Positions 15,049-22,911 of a stretch of 64,000 nucleotides of DNA are shown here, in pieces. Source of the stretch: Elusimicrobiales bacterium (GTDB lineage: Bacteria; Elusimicrobiota; Elusimicrobia; Elusimicrobiales; UBA9959); assembly GCA_028713125.1 (NCBI GenBank), contig JAQTOU010000004.1, forward strand, positions 198,835-262,834, in the 5' to 3' direction. A program made the translations under genes and the position numbers. The notes below the pieces were generated by a model. It had not been told where the DNA came from, did no database searches, and saw only the letters and a list, made by a program, of their open reading frames with translations. Numbering within the stretch: position 1 is the first letter of the stretch; each line of letters opens with the position of its first letter.

Positions 15049-16941
15049 ATGACAGAAGTTCCAAAGAAAAGAGGAAGGCTGTTCTACAAGTTCCTCCTGA
15101 TTTTCCTCATAGTCTCGCTGGTCCCGCTCGGCATCGTCGGCTATTACCTCGTGAACCTCAGCCAGGTCACGCTTAACAGGGCCATCTCCCGCGACCAGGA
15201 GTCGCTGGCCGTCGGCTTCGCCGACACCGTCTCGAGCTACATCATCAATTTCCGCAACGTGCTTTCCGACGCGGCCCACCTGGAGGATTTCGCCTCCATG
15301 AACACGGCCAAGCAGCAGGGCCTGGTGGACCACATCATGGTGCTCCACGCGGCCTTCCTCGAGATCTCCGTCATAGACGCTTCGGGCCAGGAGAAGGTGC
15401 GCCTGGGGCGCTTCGAGCACGAAAGCAAGATGCGCGATTTCTCCGGCGACGCGCTGTTCGCCAAAGTCATGCGCGCTGGCGAATTCGTGGGGGGCCTGGA
15501 GAAGTACCAGGGCAAATATCCCGCTATCACCATGGGCGCGCAGATAGTGAACCCGGCGACGAACCAGCCGGCGGGCGCGATCCTCGCAAAGATGAGCCTC
15601 ACCGCGATCTCGAGCCTGCTCAAGACCGGCTTCCCGGAGACCACGCACACGCAGGCCGCCGTGATAGATTCCAGCGGCTTCCTGATAGCCCATTCCAACT
15701 CCAAGGAAATTTACAAGCCCGACGCCAAGCTGCCCGACGACGTGCTCCGCATCCTGCTGCAGAACGACGCAAAGACCGGGGGCGGCGAGCTCATCCTGGA
15801 GACCGGCGAGCGGGTGCTGGGGGCCTTCGCCGAGGTCTCGGACCTGGGCTGGGTGGTCTACATCCAGCGCTCCGTTTCCGTGGCCTACTCGGCCTCCAAC
15901 GACATGATGAAGCGCACCCGGAACATGATGCTGATAGTCACGGTCTTCGTTCTGTTCCTAGGCTACGCGGTCTCGCTGATCATCACGCAGCCCATCTCGG
16001 CCCTGCGTGAGGCCGCGATCAAGCTCGGCGAGGGGGACTTCGACTACCTGCCCGACCTCAGCATGCCCAACGACGAGATCGGGGAGCTGGCCCACACTTT
16101 CATGCAGATGAGCGAATCTCTCAAGGTCAAGACGGCCGAGATCATGTCGGCCAAGGACGAGCTCGAGCGCCTGAACCGGAGCCTGGAGAACCGCGTAGAG
16201 GCCCGCACCCGCGAGCTGAAGTCGGCGCAGGACGAGCTGATCAAGAAAGAGCGCCTGGCCGCCATCGGGCAGATGGCCTCCGTCGTAGGCCACGAGATCC
16301 GCAACCCGCTGGCCGTCATCAATAATTCCATTTATTTCATCAAGACCAAGACCAATGCCCAGCCCAACCCCGAGCCCAAGGTCATCAAGCATATAGCCAT
16401 CATCGAGTCCGAGATCCGGCAGGCGAACGGCATCATCGACGAGATCTTGGGTTTCGCCCGCACGCGCGAGCTCAACCCCAAGCTGGTGCACCTGAACTCC
16501 TACCTGGAAGACCTCACCATGTCCTTCCCGGTGCCCCCGCATATCGAGATGGTGAAGAACTTCGCCGGCGAGAACCCGACGGTGAACATCGACTCCGACG
16601 AGATGTCGCAGGCGCTGCGGAACCTGATCAAGAACGGCATCGAGGTCATGCCGGAGCACGGCAAGCTCTACGTGCGCAGCGAGATGGTCGACGCGGGCAC
16701 CGTCCGCATCGACGTGGAGGATACCGGCTGCGGCATGCCCAAGGAAACTGCCGAGAAGATCTTCGCCCCGTTCTTCACCACCAAGGCGCGCGGCACGGGC
16801 CTGGGCCTCGCCGTGGTGAAAAAGGTGGCCGACCGCCACAAGGGCAAGGTGGAAGTCTCAAGCGTTGTGGGCCAGGGCACCTGCTTCAAATTTTACATCC
16901 CGGTGGTCCAGAACCCGCCCCCGCCCGCCCCGCGCGGATAA
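15049..16941 (+). CDS. Membrane histidine kinase, Cache-HAMP-coiled coil-HisKA-HATPase
   Basis: A 630-residue sensor kinase. Helix 1 (FYKFLLIFLIVSLVPLGIVG), a large double-Cache-like periplasmic domain (about 40-280), helix 2 (MMLIVTVFVLFLGYAVSLII), HAMP (PISALREAAIKLGEGDF ... DEIGELAHTFMQM), a coiled coil (about 365-400), H box GHEIRNPLAVINNSIYF with the phospho-accepting His, N box NLIKNGIEVMP, G1 DTGCGMP and G2 TGLGLAVVKKV. The H-box style is NtrB-like. It probably phosphorylates a receiver in this island, but no partner can be named from sequence. The chain ends in a Pro-rich tail. The start lacks a strong ribosome site. Confidence 0.92.
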   Translation: MTEVPKKRGRLFYKFLLIFLIVSLVPLGIVGYYLVNLSQVTLNRAISRDQESLAVGFADTVSSYIINFRNVLSDAAHLEDFASMNTAKQQGLVDHIMVLHAAFLEISVIDASGQEKVRLGRFEHESKMRDFSGDALFAKVMRAGEFVGGLEKYQGKYPAITMGAQIVNPATNQPAGAILAKMSLTAISSLLKTGFPETTHTQAAVIDSSGFLIAHSNSKEIYKPDAKLPDDVLRILLQNDAKTGGGELILETGERVLGAFAEVSDLGWVVYIQRSVSVAYSASNDMMKRTRNMMLIVTVFVLFLGYAVSLIITQPISALREAAIKLGEGDFDYLPDLSMPNDEIGELAHTFMQMSESLKVKTAEIMSAKDELERLNRSLENRVEARTRELKSAQDELIKKERLAAIGQMASVVGHEIRNPLAVINNSIYFIKTKTNAQPNPEPKVIKHIAIIESEIRQANGIIDEILGFARTRELNPKLVHLNSYLEDLTMSFPVPPHIEMVKNFAGENPTVNIDSDEMSQALRNLIKNGIEVMPEHGKLYVRSEMVDAGTVRIDVEDTGCGMPKETAEKIFAPFFTTKARGTGLGLAVVKKVADRHKGKVEVSSVVGQGTCFKFYIPVVQNPPPPAPRG

Positions 16942-16944
16942 CCC

Positions 16945-16973
16945 TTGTATTCCGCCTTATAAAGTAATATAAA
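16945..16973 (+). promoter_or_regulatory. Candidate sigma-70 promoter for the receiver-kinase gene
   Basis: TTGTAT at 16945-16950, a 17-bp spacer, and TATAAA at 16968-16973, in an AT-rich gap between two kinase genes. Spacing is ideal; the -35 match is partial. It would allow the next two genes to be transcribed separately. Confidence 0.5.
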
Positions 16974-17012
16974 TATGAAGAGCGTGCGGCCAGCGCCGCC
17001 CGCCCCTACAAC

Positions 17013-18182
17013 ATGGAAAGCAAAATTTTAGTAGTTGACGACGACGCCCACCTGCGCGAAACGCTCCGCGACCTCCTGGAAATGGAAGGCTACAAGGTGT
17101 TCGAGGCCGGCTCCGGCGCCGAGGCCATGAAGATGGTCGTCTCCGATTTTTTCCACGTCATCCTGATGGACTTCAACCTGACCGACAAGACCGGCATCGA
17201 AGTCATCAAGGACATCCGCAAGCTCAATACCGACAGCCAGATCCTGATGATGACCGCCCACGCCTCGCTCGACACCGCGGTGCGCGCCATCCAGGAATCG
17301 GTCTACGATTTCCTGATCAAGCCCGTCGATTTCAACTACCTGCGCCGCTCCATCAAAAAGGCCGAGGAGAAACTTTACCTCGAGCAGGAGAACAAGCGCC
17401 TCATCGACATGCTGAAGCACAATAACGAGGAACTGGACCGCCTCAACGGCATGAAATCCAAATTCATGTCGATGGCCTCCCACGACCTGTCCAACTCCCT
17501 GATGACGCTGCAGATCAGCTTCGAGATGCTGGCCGCCACGGTCAACCCGAACCCGGACCAGAAGAAGAAGATGGATTTCATCAATACCAGCATCGCGCAG
17601 ATCTCCCGCCTGATCGGGGACCTGGTGGACTGGGCCTCCATCGAGCAGGGCAAGCTCCGCATGGAGAAGAACTATTTCGAGATGGACAAGATGGTGACCG
17701 AGATGATCGTGGGCCCCAAGGCCCGCGCCCAGCAGAAGAACATCGAGATCACGGCGGAATGCTCGCCGGGCCTGAAGATGGTCTGCGCCGACAAGCGCCG
17801 CATAGGCCAGGTGCTGCTCAATTTGCTCGAGAACGGCATCCGCCACACCCAGCGCGGCGGCAAGATCACCGTCTTCGTCACCCCGCTCGAGGATTCCGTC
17901 TGCGTTTCAGTGAAGGACACCGGCGAAGGCATTGACCCGGAAGTCCTCCCGAAGCTTTTCCAGAGTTTTTACCAGCCGGCCGGCGGCAAATCGCCGCACG
18001 GGCGCCTGGGACTGGGCCTGTCCATCTCGAAGGAGATAGTGCAGAACCACGAGGGGAAGATCATGGTGGAGAGCGAGGGCGTGGGCAAGGGCTCGGCCTT
18101 CAAGTTCACCATCCCCTTCGCCAAGGAGCCGCCCCCCGCGGACGCGAAAGGCGGGCCGGCGCCGGACGAAGGGCATCGCTAG
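17013..18182 (+). CDS. Receiver-histidine kinase fusion, cytoplasmic
   Basis: A 389-residue soluble protein. Residues 1-~120 are a complete receiver (VVDDD, phospho-acceptor in ILMDFNLTD, Lys in LIKPVDF). A coiled coil (about 115-148) leads to a HisKA domain with the H box ASHDLSNSLMTLQISFEML, where the residue after His is Asp rather than the commoner Glu. Then come N box LLENGIRHT, G1 DTGEGID and G2 GRLGLGLSISKEIV. Such receiver-kinase fusions act as phospho-input relays. There is no membrane segment, so its signal likely comes from the membrane kinase just upstream; this is inference from adjacency. Confidence 0.9.
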   Translation: MESKILVVDDDAHLRETLRDLLEMEGYKVFEAGSGAEAMKMVVSDFFHVILMDFNLTDKTGIEVIKDIRKLNTDSQILMMTAHASLDTAVRAIQESVYDFLIKPVDFNYLRRSIKKAEEKLYLEQENKRLIDMLKHNNEELDRLNGMKSKFMSMASHDLSNSLMTLQISFEMLAATVNPNPDQKKKMDFINTSIAQISRLIGDLVDWASIEQGKLRMEKNYFEMDKMVTEMIVGPKARAQQKNIEITAECSPGLKMVCADKRRIGQVLLNLLENGIRHTQRGGKITVFVTPLEDSVCVSVKDTGEGIDPEVLPKLFQSFYQPAGGKSPHGRLGLGLSISKEIVQNHEGKIMVESEGVGKGSAFKFTIPFAKEPPPADAKGGPAPDEGHR

Positions 18183-18222
18183 CGCAGTGTCAGCCGACAA
18201 ATTGGGTACAAGGAGCTTAACT

Positions 18223-18897
18223 ATGGCCGTTGCAAAGAAAAACGTGACAGTTCTGATAGCGGATGACCAGACACTCTTCAGGGAAGGCATCAAGGACCTC
18301 CTGGAAGACGAGAAAGGCATCACTGTGGTAGGTGAGGCCGCGAACGGGCCCGAAGTGGTCGCCATGGCCAAGAAGCTTAAGCCTGACGTCATCCTCATGG
18401 ACATCAAGCTGCCGCAGATGGACGGCGTCGCCGCCACCCGCATAATCCGCAAGGAATGCCCCAATACCAATGTTCTCATCCTCTCCGGCTACGAGGACGA
18501 AGCTCATGTGACCGAAGCCATACAGGCCGGCGCCAACGGCTACCTGTCCAAGATGCTGCCCGCTTCCGAGCTGGTACACGCGCTCAAGACCTTCAACTCG
18601 GAGGGCGTGATGATACCGCAGCCTATCATGGGCAAGCTGATCCAGGGCCTTCGCCAGATGGGTACCCCCGGCTACGACAGCGCCCCGGACGCGCTGACCG
18701 CCACCGAGATCAAGGTTATGGCCCTGCTGGGCAAGGGCAAGAGCAATAAAGAGATAGCCGCCGAACTGGGCTGCAGCGTTAAGACGATCAAGAACCACCT
18801 TAACAGCATCTTCCAGAAGCTTGGCGTGAACAACCGCACCGAAGCGGTGGTAAGGGCCATAGAGAAGGGCCTTATCTCCCCGGAAGACGGCAGGTAA
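18223..18897 (+). CDS. NarL/FixJ-type response regulator
   Basis: A 224-residue regulator with receiver (LIADDQTLFREG, phospho-acceptor in ILMDIKLPQMDG, Lys in YLSKM) and a LuxR-type helix-turn-helix (LTATEIKVMALLGKGKSNKE, GCSVKTIKNHLNSIFQKLGV, NRTEAVVRAI). AAGGAG at 18210-18215 places the start at ATG 18223; a GTG-type start at 18187 would bury this ribosome site. It lies 40 bases after the receiver-kinase, its most likely cognate partner, and ends at a terminator. Confidence 0.92.
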   Translation: MAVAKKNVTVLIADDQTLFREGIKDLLEDEKGITVVGEAANGPEVVAMAKKLKPDVILMDIKLPQMDGVAATRIIRKECPNTNVLILSGYEDEAHVTEAIQAGANGYLSKMLPASELVHALKTFNSEGVMIPQPIMGKLIQGLRQMGTPGYDSAPDALTATEIKVMALLGKGKSNKEIAAELGCSVKTIKNHLNSIFQKLGVNNRTEAVVRAIEKGLISPEDGR

Positions 18898-18918
18898 GAA
18901 CCGCACTTCCAGCAAAAG

Positions 18919-18948
18919 CGGCCGGTCCTGCAAAGGCCGGCCGTTTTT
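18919..18948 (+). terminator. Rho-independent terminator of the signalling island
   Basis: Stem CGGCCGG..CC (18919-18928, one T bulge) with GGCCGGCCG (18935-18943) and T5 at 18944-18948. Confidence 0.88.
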
Positions 18949-19007
18949 CTGTGGTTCCGGCCGCTTAATAATATAGAAACAACGGGTTTGTACACTATAT
19001 ATAAGCC

Positions 19008-19036
19008 TTGAATTAGGCTGTTTTTGGTGGTATAAC
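19008..19036 (+). promoter_or_regulatory. Sigma-70-type promoter of the second pilin cluster
   Basis: TTGAAT at 19008-19013, 17-bp spacer, TATAAC at 19031-19036 followed by ATT. The same boxes and the same trailing ATT occur upstream of the gene at 22912. The start point would lie about 45 bases before the pilin ATG. Confidence 0.68.
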
Positions 19037-19087
19037 ATTGCGATAGCGGGGGATCGGGAACCGGAGACGACAGGAGAACGGAGATAG

Positions 19088-19357
19088 ATGAAGAAAGCGG
19101 GGATTATTTTACAGGTTAAAATTTCACTGCGGCGGGTTTACCGCCGCGGGGAGGCGGCTTTTTATTCGCTTCCCTCCGGGCTGTCCCCTGCCGCCTTCAG
19201 GGCGAGGCCGGGGCAGAGCACGGTAGAGTACCTGCTCATGCTGGCCGTCGTGGCCGGCATGGCCTCGATGATAGGCGTGCTGTTCCACCGCCGCATCCTG
19301 GGCGGCCTGTTCACGCTGGTGGGCATGATAGTAGGCGCGGGGACGCCGACCTCCTGA
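19088..19357 (+). CDS. Flp-like prepilin with an unusually long leader
   Basis: An 89-residue prepilin with cleavage site PG/QSTVEYLLMLAVVAGM (Glu +5, Tyr +6), a hydrophobic helix, and a short tail ending GAGTPTS. The leader before the cleavage site is about 42 residues and basic, against 7-10 in the two pilins at the first locus. The mature part is about 47 residues. An alternative start inside the leader is possible but no internal ATG/ribosome site is evident. It begins a cluster with TadG-like and TadE-like proteins, only 4 bases before the next gene. Confidence 0.72.
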   Translation: MKKAGIILQVKISLRRVYRRGEAAFYSLPSGLSPAAFRARPGQSTVEYLLMLAVVAGMASMIGVLFHRRILGGLFTLVGMIVGAGTPTS

Positions 19358-19361
19358 CTTT

Positions 19362-20522
19362 ATGAAGAGGACCACGGGGAATATATTCAAGCGGCTCCGG
19401 CGGCCCGCCGCGCGGGCCGGGCAGATCCTCATTCCCTCCCTGCTGGTCATCCCGTCGCTGCTGATCTTCGTCTACCTGCTTTTCGAGACCACCAAGCTCT
19501 CGCGCGAAAAAATACGCCAGCAGTTCGCCACGGACTCCGCCGCTTTCATCCAGATGGGCGACTATACCAATTTGCTGAACCGCACGGCCTATGTCAACGG
19601 GGCCTTCCCTTACCGTATTTTTAAAGAAGCTTACGAATGTCCCAACCCGGAGACGCCGCTGCAGATGGCCTCCGGCTCGGGGCAGATCTGCCCCTACGAC
19701 ATGCTTTACGCGGCCGGGCTGTTCCCCAAATATACCGGCGACGTCAAGGGCGCGCAGCCGGCCTCGCTAGACGGCAATAAGAAATGGGACATAGTGTTCG
19801 ATCCCTCCGCCAGGCCGGAGTTCGCCTCCAACCCGACCTCCAAGACCGACAAGCCGGTGCTGGACCTGATAACGCAGGACCAGGGCGTCAAGATAATGAT
19901 CGAGTGGGGCACCGCCATCGGCTATTACAAGTTCTATTCGCAGGTCTACAGCCTGCTGGGCTCCGTCGAGGAGTCGCAGTGGACGGTCTTCGACCGGCTC
20001 ACCGAAAGCTTCAATTTCTTCCGCAAATCCTACTACCTGAACGCGAACACCCCCGACTGCGTGAAGAACGCCGGGACTTGCGGGAACGACGGGATCTACA
20101 GCAGCGGCGGCTTCAATTCGAACAAGCTGACCAAGGGCAGCAATTTTTTCATGCATTACGCCCTGAAGATACAGTTCCACGCCAAGGTTTTCACCGGCGC
20201 CAGCCTGCCCCCGTATTACCTGGGCAAGACCAACCCGCCCATGGACATGACCAGCATGTCCCCGGACGGCCTGTTCCAGCTGGCGACGGTCTCCGACGGC
20301 AGGCTGAAGAAATTCGGCGACGGGCTGGACGTCTTCCAGGGCTGGGACACCCCTACGAATTATTTCAACGTGGACTTTAACCAGATCGGGAAGTGCACCG
20401 AGACCGGCAGGCCCTGCGTGCACGCGCTGGTGACTTCCCAGTGCCCGCAGCTGACCTCCGCCGGGAACAACTGCGTCTGGCCGGCCCCGACGCCCAAATA
20501 CCAGACCAGGCTTTACCCGTAG
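19362..20522 (+). CDS. TadG/TadE-like pseudopilin with large periplasmic domain
   Basis: A 386-residue protein. A basic N-terminus with a Gly/Gln prepilin-like junction (ARAGQILIPSLLVIPSLLIF) leads to one membrane helix and then LSREKIRQQFATDSAAF, the region that in TadG reads as a polar helix after the membrane. The remaining ~310 residues are periplasmic, aromatic-rich and contain about eight cysteines (for example DCVKNAGTCG and the C-terminal KCTETGRPC region) that could form disulfides. Function in the fibre or as an adhesive tip is inference. The Glu +5 of true pilins is absent here. Confidence 0.62.
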   Translation: MKRTTGNIFKRLRRPAARAGQILIPSLLVIPSLLIFVYLLFETTKLSREKIRQQFATDSAAFIQMGDYTNLLNRTAYVNGAFPYRIFKEAYECPNPETPLQMASGSGQICPYDMLYAAGLFPKYTGDVKGAQPASLDGNKKWDIVFDPSARPEFASNPTSKTDKPVLDLITQDQGVKIMIEWGTAIGYYKFYSQVYSLLGSVEESQWTVFDRLTESFNFFRKSYYLNANTPDCVKNAGTCGNDGIYSSGGFNSNKLTKGSNFFMHYALKIQFHAKVFTGASLPPYYLGKTNPPMDMTSMSPDGLFQLATVSDGRLKKFGDGLDVFQGWDTPTNYFNVDFNQIGKCTETGRPCVHALVTSQCPQLTSAGNNCVWPAPTPKYQTRLYP

Positions 20523-20527
20523 GCGCT

Positions 20528-21112
20528 ATGAAGAAGACCATGAAAACCATCTCAGGACGCCTGGCCCGCGCGGCCTCCTGCCTCATGGAAGGGCGGCCCG
20601 GCCAGGCTATGACCGAGGTGGTCCTGCTCTTCCCGCTTTTCCTGCTGATCGTCTTCATTACCGCCAAGATCTTCGCGCTGCTGGTGCTGATCCAGAAGCT
20701 TGAAATAGCCTCCTATTACGCCGCCCGCCGCTGGCAGCTGGAATCCCACCTTAACGCCGACCAGGCCGTCTGGGACGAGAATACCCTGAAGAAAGATATA
20801 GAGAAGAACGTGCGAAAATATATAGGTTTCGACAAGCCCGCCGTGAGCAAATTCCTCAACCTCAAGGAAATGAAGATCGAAGTGGTGCGCACCCAGGTCT
20901 GGAACGTGATAACCCTGACGGTGACCACGTCTCCGGCCGGCGTGAAGATGCTGTGCAAGTATCCCTCGCAGGCGGTCTGCGCCCACCCGTACGGCAAGGC
21001 CTGCGCCGACGGCTACGCCTATCTCTGCCAGGGCGGGAAATCGATGGAGGTCATAAAGTACGTTCCCAACCGCGACCGCCCGATACAGTTCGTGCTGCCG
21101 GGCCTGAAGTAA
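20528..21112 (+). CDS. TadE-like pseudopilin
   Basis: A 194-residue protein: 24-residue leader, cleavage-like site PGQAMTEVVLLFPLFLLIVF (Gly/Gln, Glu +5), a membrane helix and a soluble C-terminal domain with four cysteines (LCKYPSQAVCAH, GKACADGYAYLC). It starts 5 bases after the TadG-like stop and is followed closely by the FtsH-type protease. A longer reading from 20393 overlaps the upstream gene and is rejected. Confidence 0.75.
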   Translation: MKKTMKTISGRLARAASCLMEGRPGQAMTEVVLLFPLFLLIVFITAKIFALLVLIQKLEIASYYAARRWQLESHLNADQAVWDENTLKKDIEKNVRKYIGFDKPAVSKFLNLKEMKIEVVRTQVWNVITLTVTTSPAGVKMLCKYPSQAVCAHPYGKACADGYAYLCQGGKSMEVIKYVPNRDRPIQFVLPGLK

Positions 21113-21123
21113 AGGATAACAAC

Positions 21124-22755
21124 ATGCTTTGGTTTAAAATTAAACTGTTTTTTCAGCGGCACTGGGTGGGGCTTTCGATAGCGGCCATCGTCGTCGGGGC
21201 GGTGCTCTTCCCGATCTGGTACCTCGCCGGGGTGGAGGAGAATACCAGACGCTATATCATCAGCATGAACGTGGCCAGCATGCCGTGGATGGTGCTGAAT
21301 ACGGTCATTTTTGTCGGGTTCCTGTACCTGATGCAGTCGGGCGGCCTGAGCGCTCTGAAAAAAAGCAAGGTGGACGCGGCGGCGGTCAATATCAAATTCT
21401 CCGACGTTATAGGGCTGACGGAGGCCAAGCGCGAGGCGTGGGAGGTGGTGCAGCTGATCAAGGACCGCACCCGCGTCAAGGCGATCGGCGGCAAGATCCT
21501 CAAAGGCGTCCTGCTCGTCGGGCCCCCGGGCTGCGGCAAGACCCTGCTGGCCAAGGCGGTGGCGACGGAGGCCGGCGTGCCTTTCATCTCCATCTCGGGG
21601 TCGGAATTCGTCGAGGTCTTCGTCGGTGTGGGCGCCAGCCGCGTGCGCAAGCTTTTCAAGCAGGCCAAGGAATACGCGCAGGCCCACGGCTCCTGCATAA
21701 TTTTCATCGACGAGATAGAGGTCATCGGGCGCAAGCGCGTGCTCTACGACGCTTTCGGCGGCGGCTCCGAGACCAACAGCACGCAGAACCAGCTCCTGGT
21801 GGAGATGGACGGCCTCGAGTCCGGCGCCAATGTCGTGGTCTTCGCTGCCACCAACGCGCTCGAGGAGATCCTCGACGACGCGCTGCTGAGGCCGGGCCGC
21901 TTCGACCGCAAAATCTTCGTCGGGCGCCCTAACCTGGAGGAGCGCGAAGCGCTGTTCGGCTACTATTTGGGCAAGGTTAAGTATTCTCCGGAAATAGAGG
22001 TTCCGCGCCTGGCCCGCAAGGCCGTGCACAAGACGCCGGCCGAGATAGAGAACATCGTGAAGGAAGCCGCCCTGATAGCCGCCCGCGGCTCGCGCGACAT
22101 GATCGGTTATAAAGATTTCAGCGAGGCCATAGACCGCATCGACCTGGGCGTGGCCCACCGCCTGAACCTGAACCCGCACGAGAAAGAAATGACGGCCTTC
22201 CACGAAGCGGGCCACCTGCTGGCCCTTTATCTCACCCATCCCACCAACGACGTGTTCAAGGTCTCCATCCTGAACCGCGGCGGCGCCATGGGCGTGGTGC
22301 ATTCCATGCCGTCGGAGGAGATCTACGCCTCCGACGCCAATACCCTGCTGGCCCATATCCGCACCTCGCTGGGCGGCTACGCCGCCGAGAAAATAAAGTA
22401 CGGCGTGACCACGGAGGGCGTCAGTTCCGACTTCGCCAATATCACCAGGCTGGCGCACAATATGGTGTGGAAGCTGGGCATGGGCAAGACCGGTTTCCTG
22501 GGGGATTTTACCGTTATTCCCCAGCACGAGCGCTCCAGCGATATAAATAACACCCTTAACCGCGAGTCGCAGGATATAATCAAAGAGCAGTACGCCCTGG
22601 TGGACGCGCTCCTCAGGGAAAACTGGCCTATAGTCGAGCGCTTCGTCAAGGAGCTCCTCGCCCGCGAGGAGCTGGATTACGACGAGATAGTCGCTGTCTT
22701 CGCCGAATACGGCAAACCCCCGAAGCCGCTGAAAACAGGGGTCCCCGGGGCCTAG
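21124..22755 (+). CDS. FtsH-type AAA+ zinc metalloprotease with short periplasmic segment
   Basis: A 543-residue inner-membrane protease. Two membrane helices ([20 protein letters not shown], about 17-36; [19 protein letters not shown], about 57-75) are separated by only ~20 residues, whereas classical FtsH has a periplasmic domain near 70 residues. The AAA module is complete: Walker A GPPGCGKT, pore loop [10 protein letters not shown], Walker [23 protein letters not shown]. The protease domain has the HEAGH zinc site and an Asp in VSSDFANIT. It degrades membrane proteins using ATP and zinc. It starts 11 bases after a TadE-like gene, so it may police pseudopilins rather than serve as the housekeeping copy; that is inference. 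Confidence 0.9.
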   Translation: MLWFKIKLFFQRHWVGLSIAAIVVGAVLFPIWYLAGVEENTRRYIISMNVASMPWMVLNTVIFVGFLYLMQSGGLSALKKSKVDAAAVNIKFSDVIGLTEAKREAWEVVQLIKDRTRVKAIGGKILKGVLLVGPPGCGKTLLAKAVATEAGVPFISISGSEFVEVFVGVGASRVRKLFKQAKEYAQAHGSCIIFIDEIEVIGRKRVLYDAFGGGSETNSTQNQLLVEMDGLESGANVVVFAATNALEEILDDALLRPGRFDRKIFVGRPNLEEREALFGYYLGKVKYSPEIEVPRLARKAVHKTPAEIENIVKEAALIAARGSRDMIGYKDFSEAIDRIDLGVAHRLNLNPHEKEMTAFHEAGHLLALYLTHPTNDVFKVSILNRGGAMGVVHSMPSEEIYASDANTLLAHIRTSLGGYAAEKIKYGVTTEGVSSDFANITRLAHNMVWKLGMGKTGFLGDFTVIPQHERSSDINNTLNRESQDIIKEQYALVDALLRENWPIVERFVKELLAREELDYDEIVAVFAEYGKPPKPLKTGVPGA

Positions 22756-22759
22756 TCCG

Positions 22760-22786
22760 CGGCGCCCGGCTTTTAAGGGCCGGCGC
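22760..22786 (+). terminator. Hairpin after the FtsH-type gene (weak terminator)
   Basis: GCGCCCGGC and GGCCGGCGC flank TTTTAAG. There is no U-tract after the stem, so termination here is uncertain; the next promoter begins 9 bases later. Confidence 0.4.
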
Positions 22787-22794
22787 TCCACCCC

Positions 22795-22823
22795 TTGAAT
22801 TTCGGCGTTTCCTCTGCTATAAC
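22795..22823 (+). promoter_or_regulatory. Sigma-70-type promoter of the cysteine-tailed protein
   Basis: TTGAAT at 22795-22800, 17-bp spacer, TATAAC at 22818-22823 followed by ATT, the same arrangement as at 19008-19036. A leader of about 80 bases precedes the ATG, with GGAGG at 22901-22905. Confidence 0.7.
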
Positions 22824-22911
22824 ATTCAGGTGAAATAAAGGCCTTGGAGATGGTGAGTTACCAGTCCCCAGACCTTAAGTTTTATTTGTCGTACGCGCGG
22901 TCGGAGGTTCT

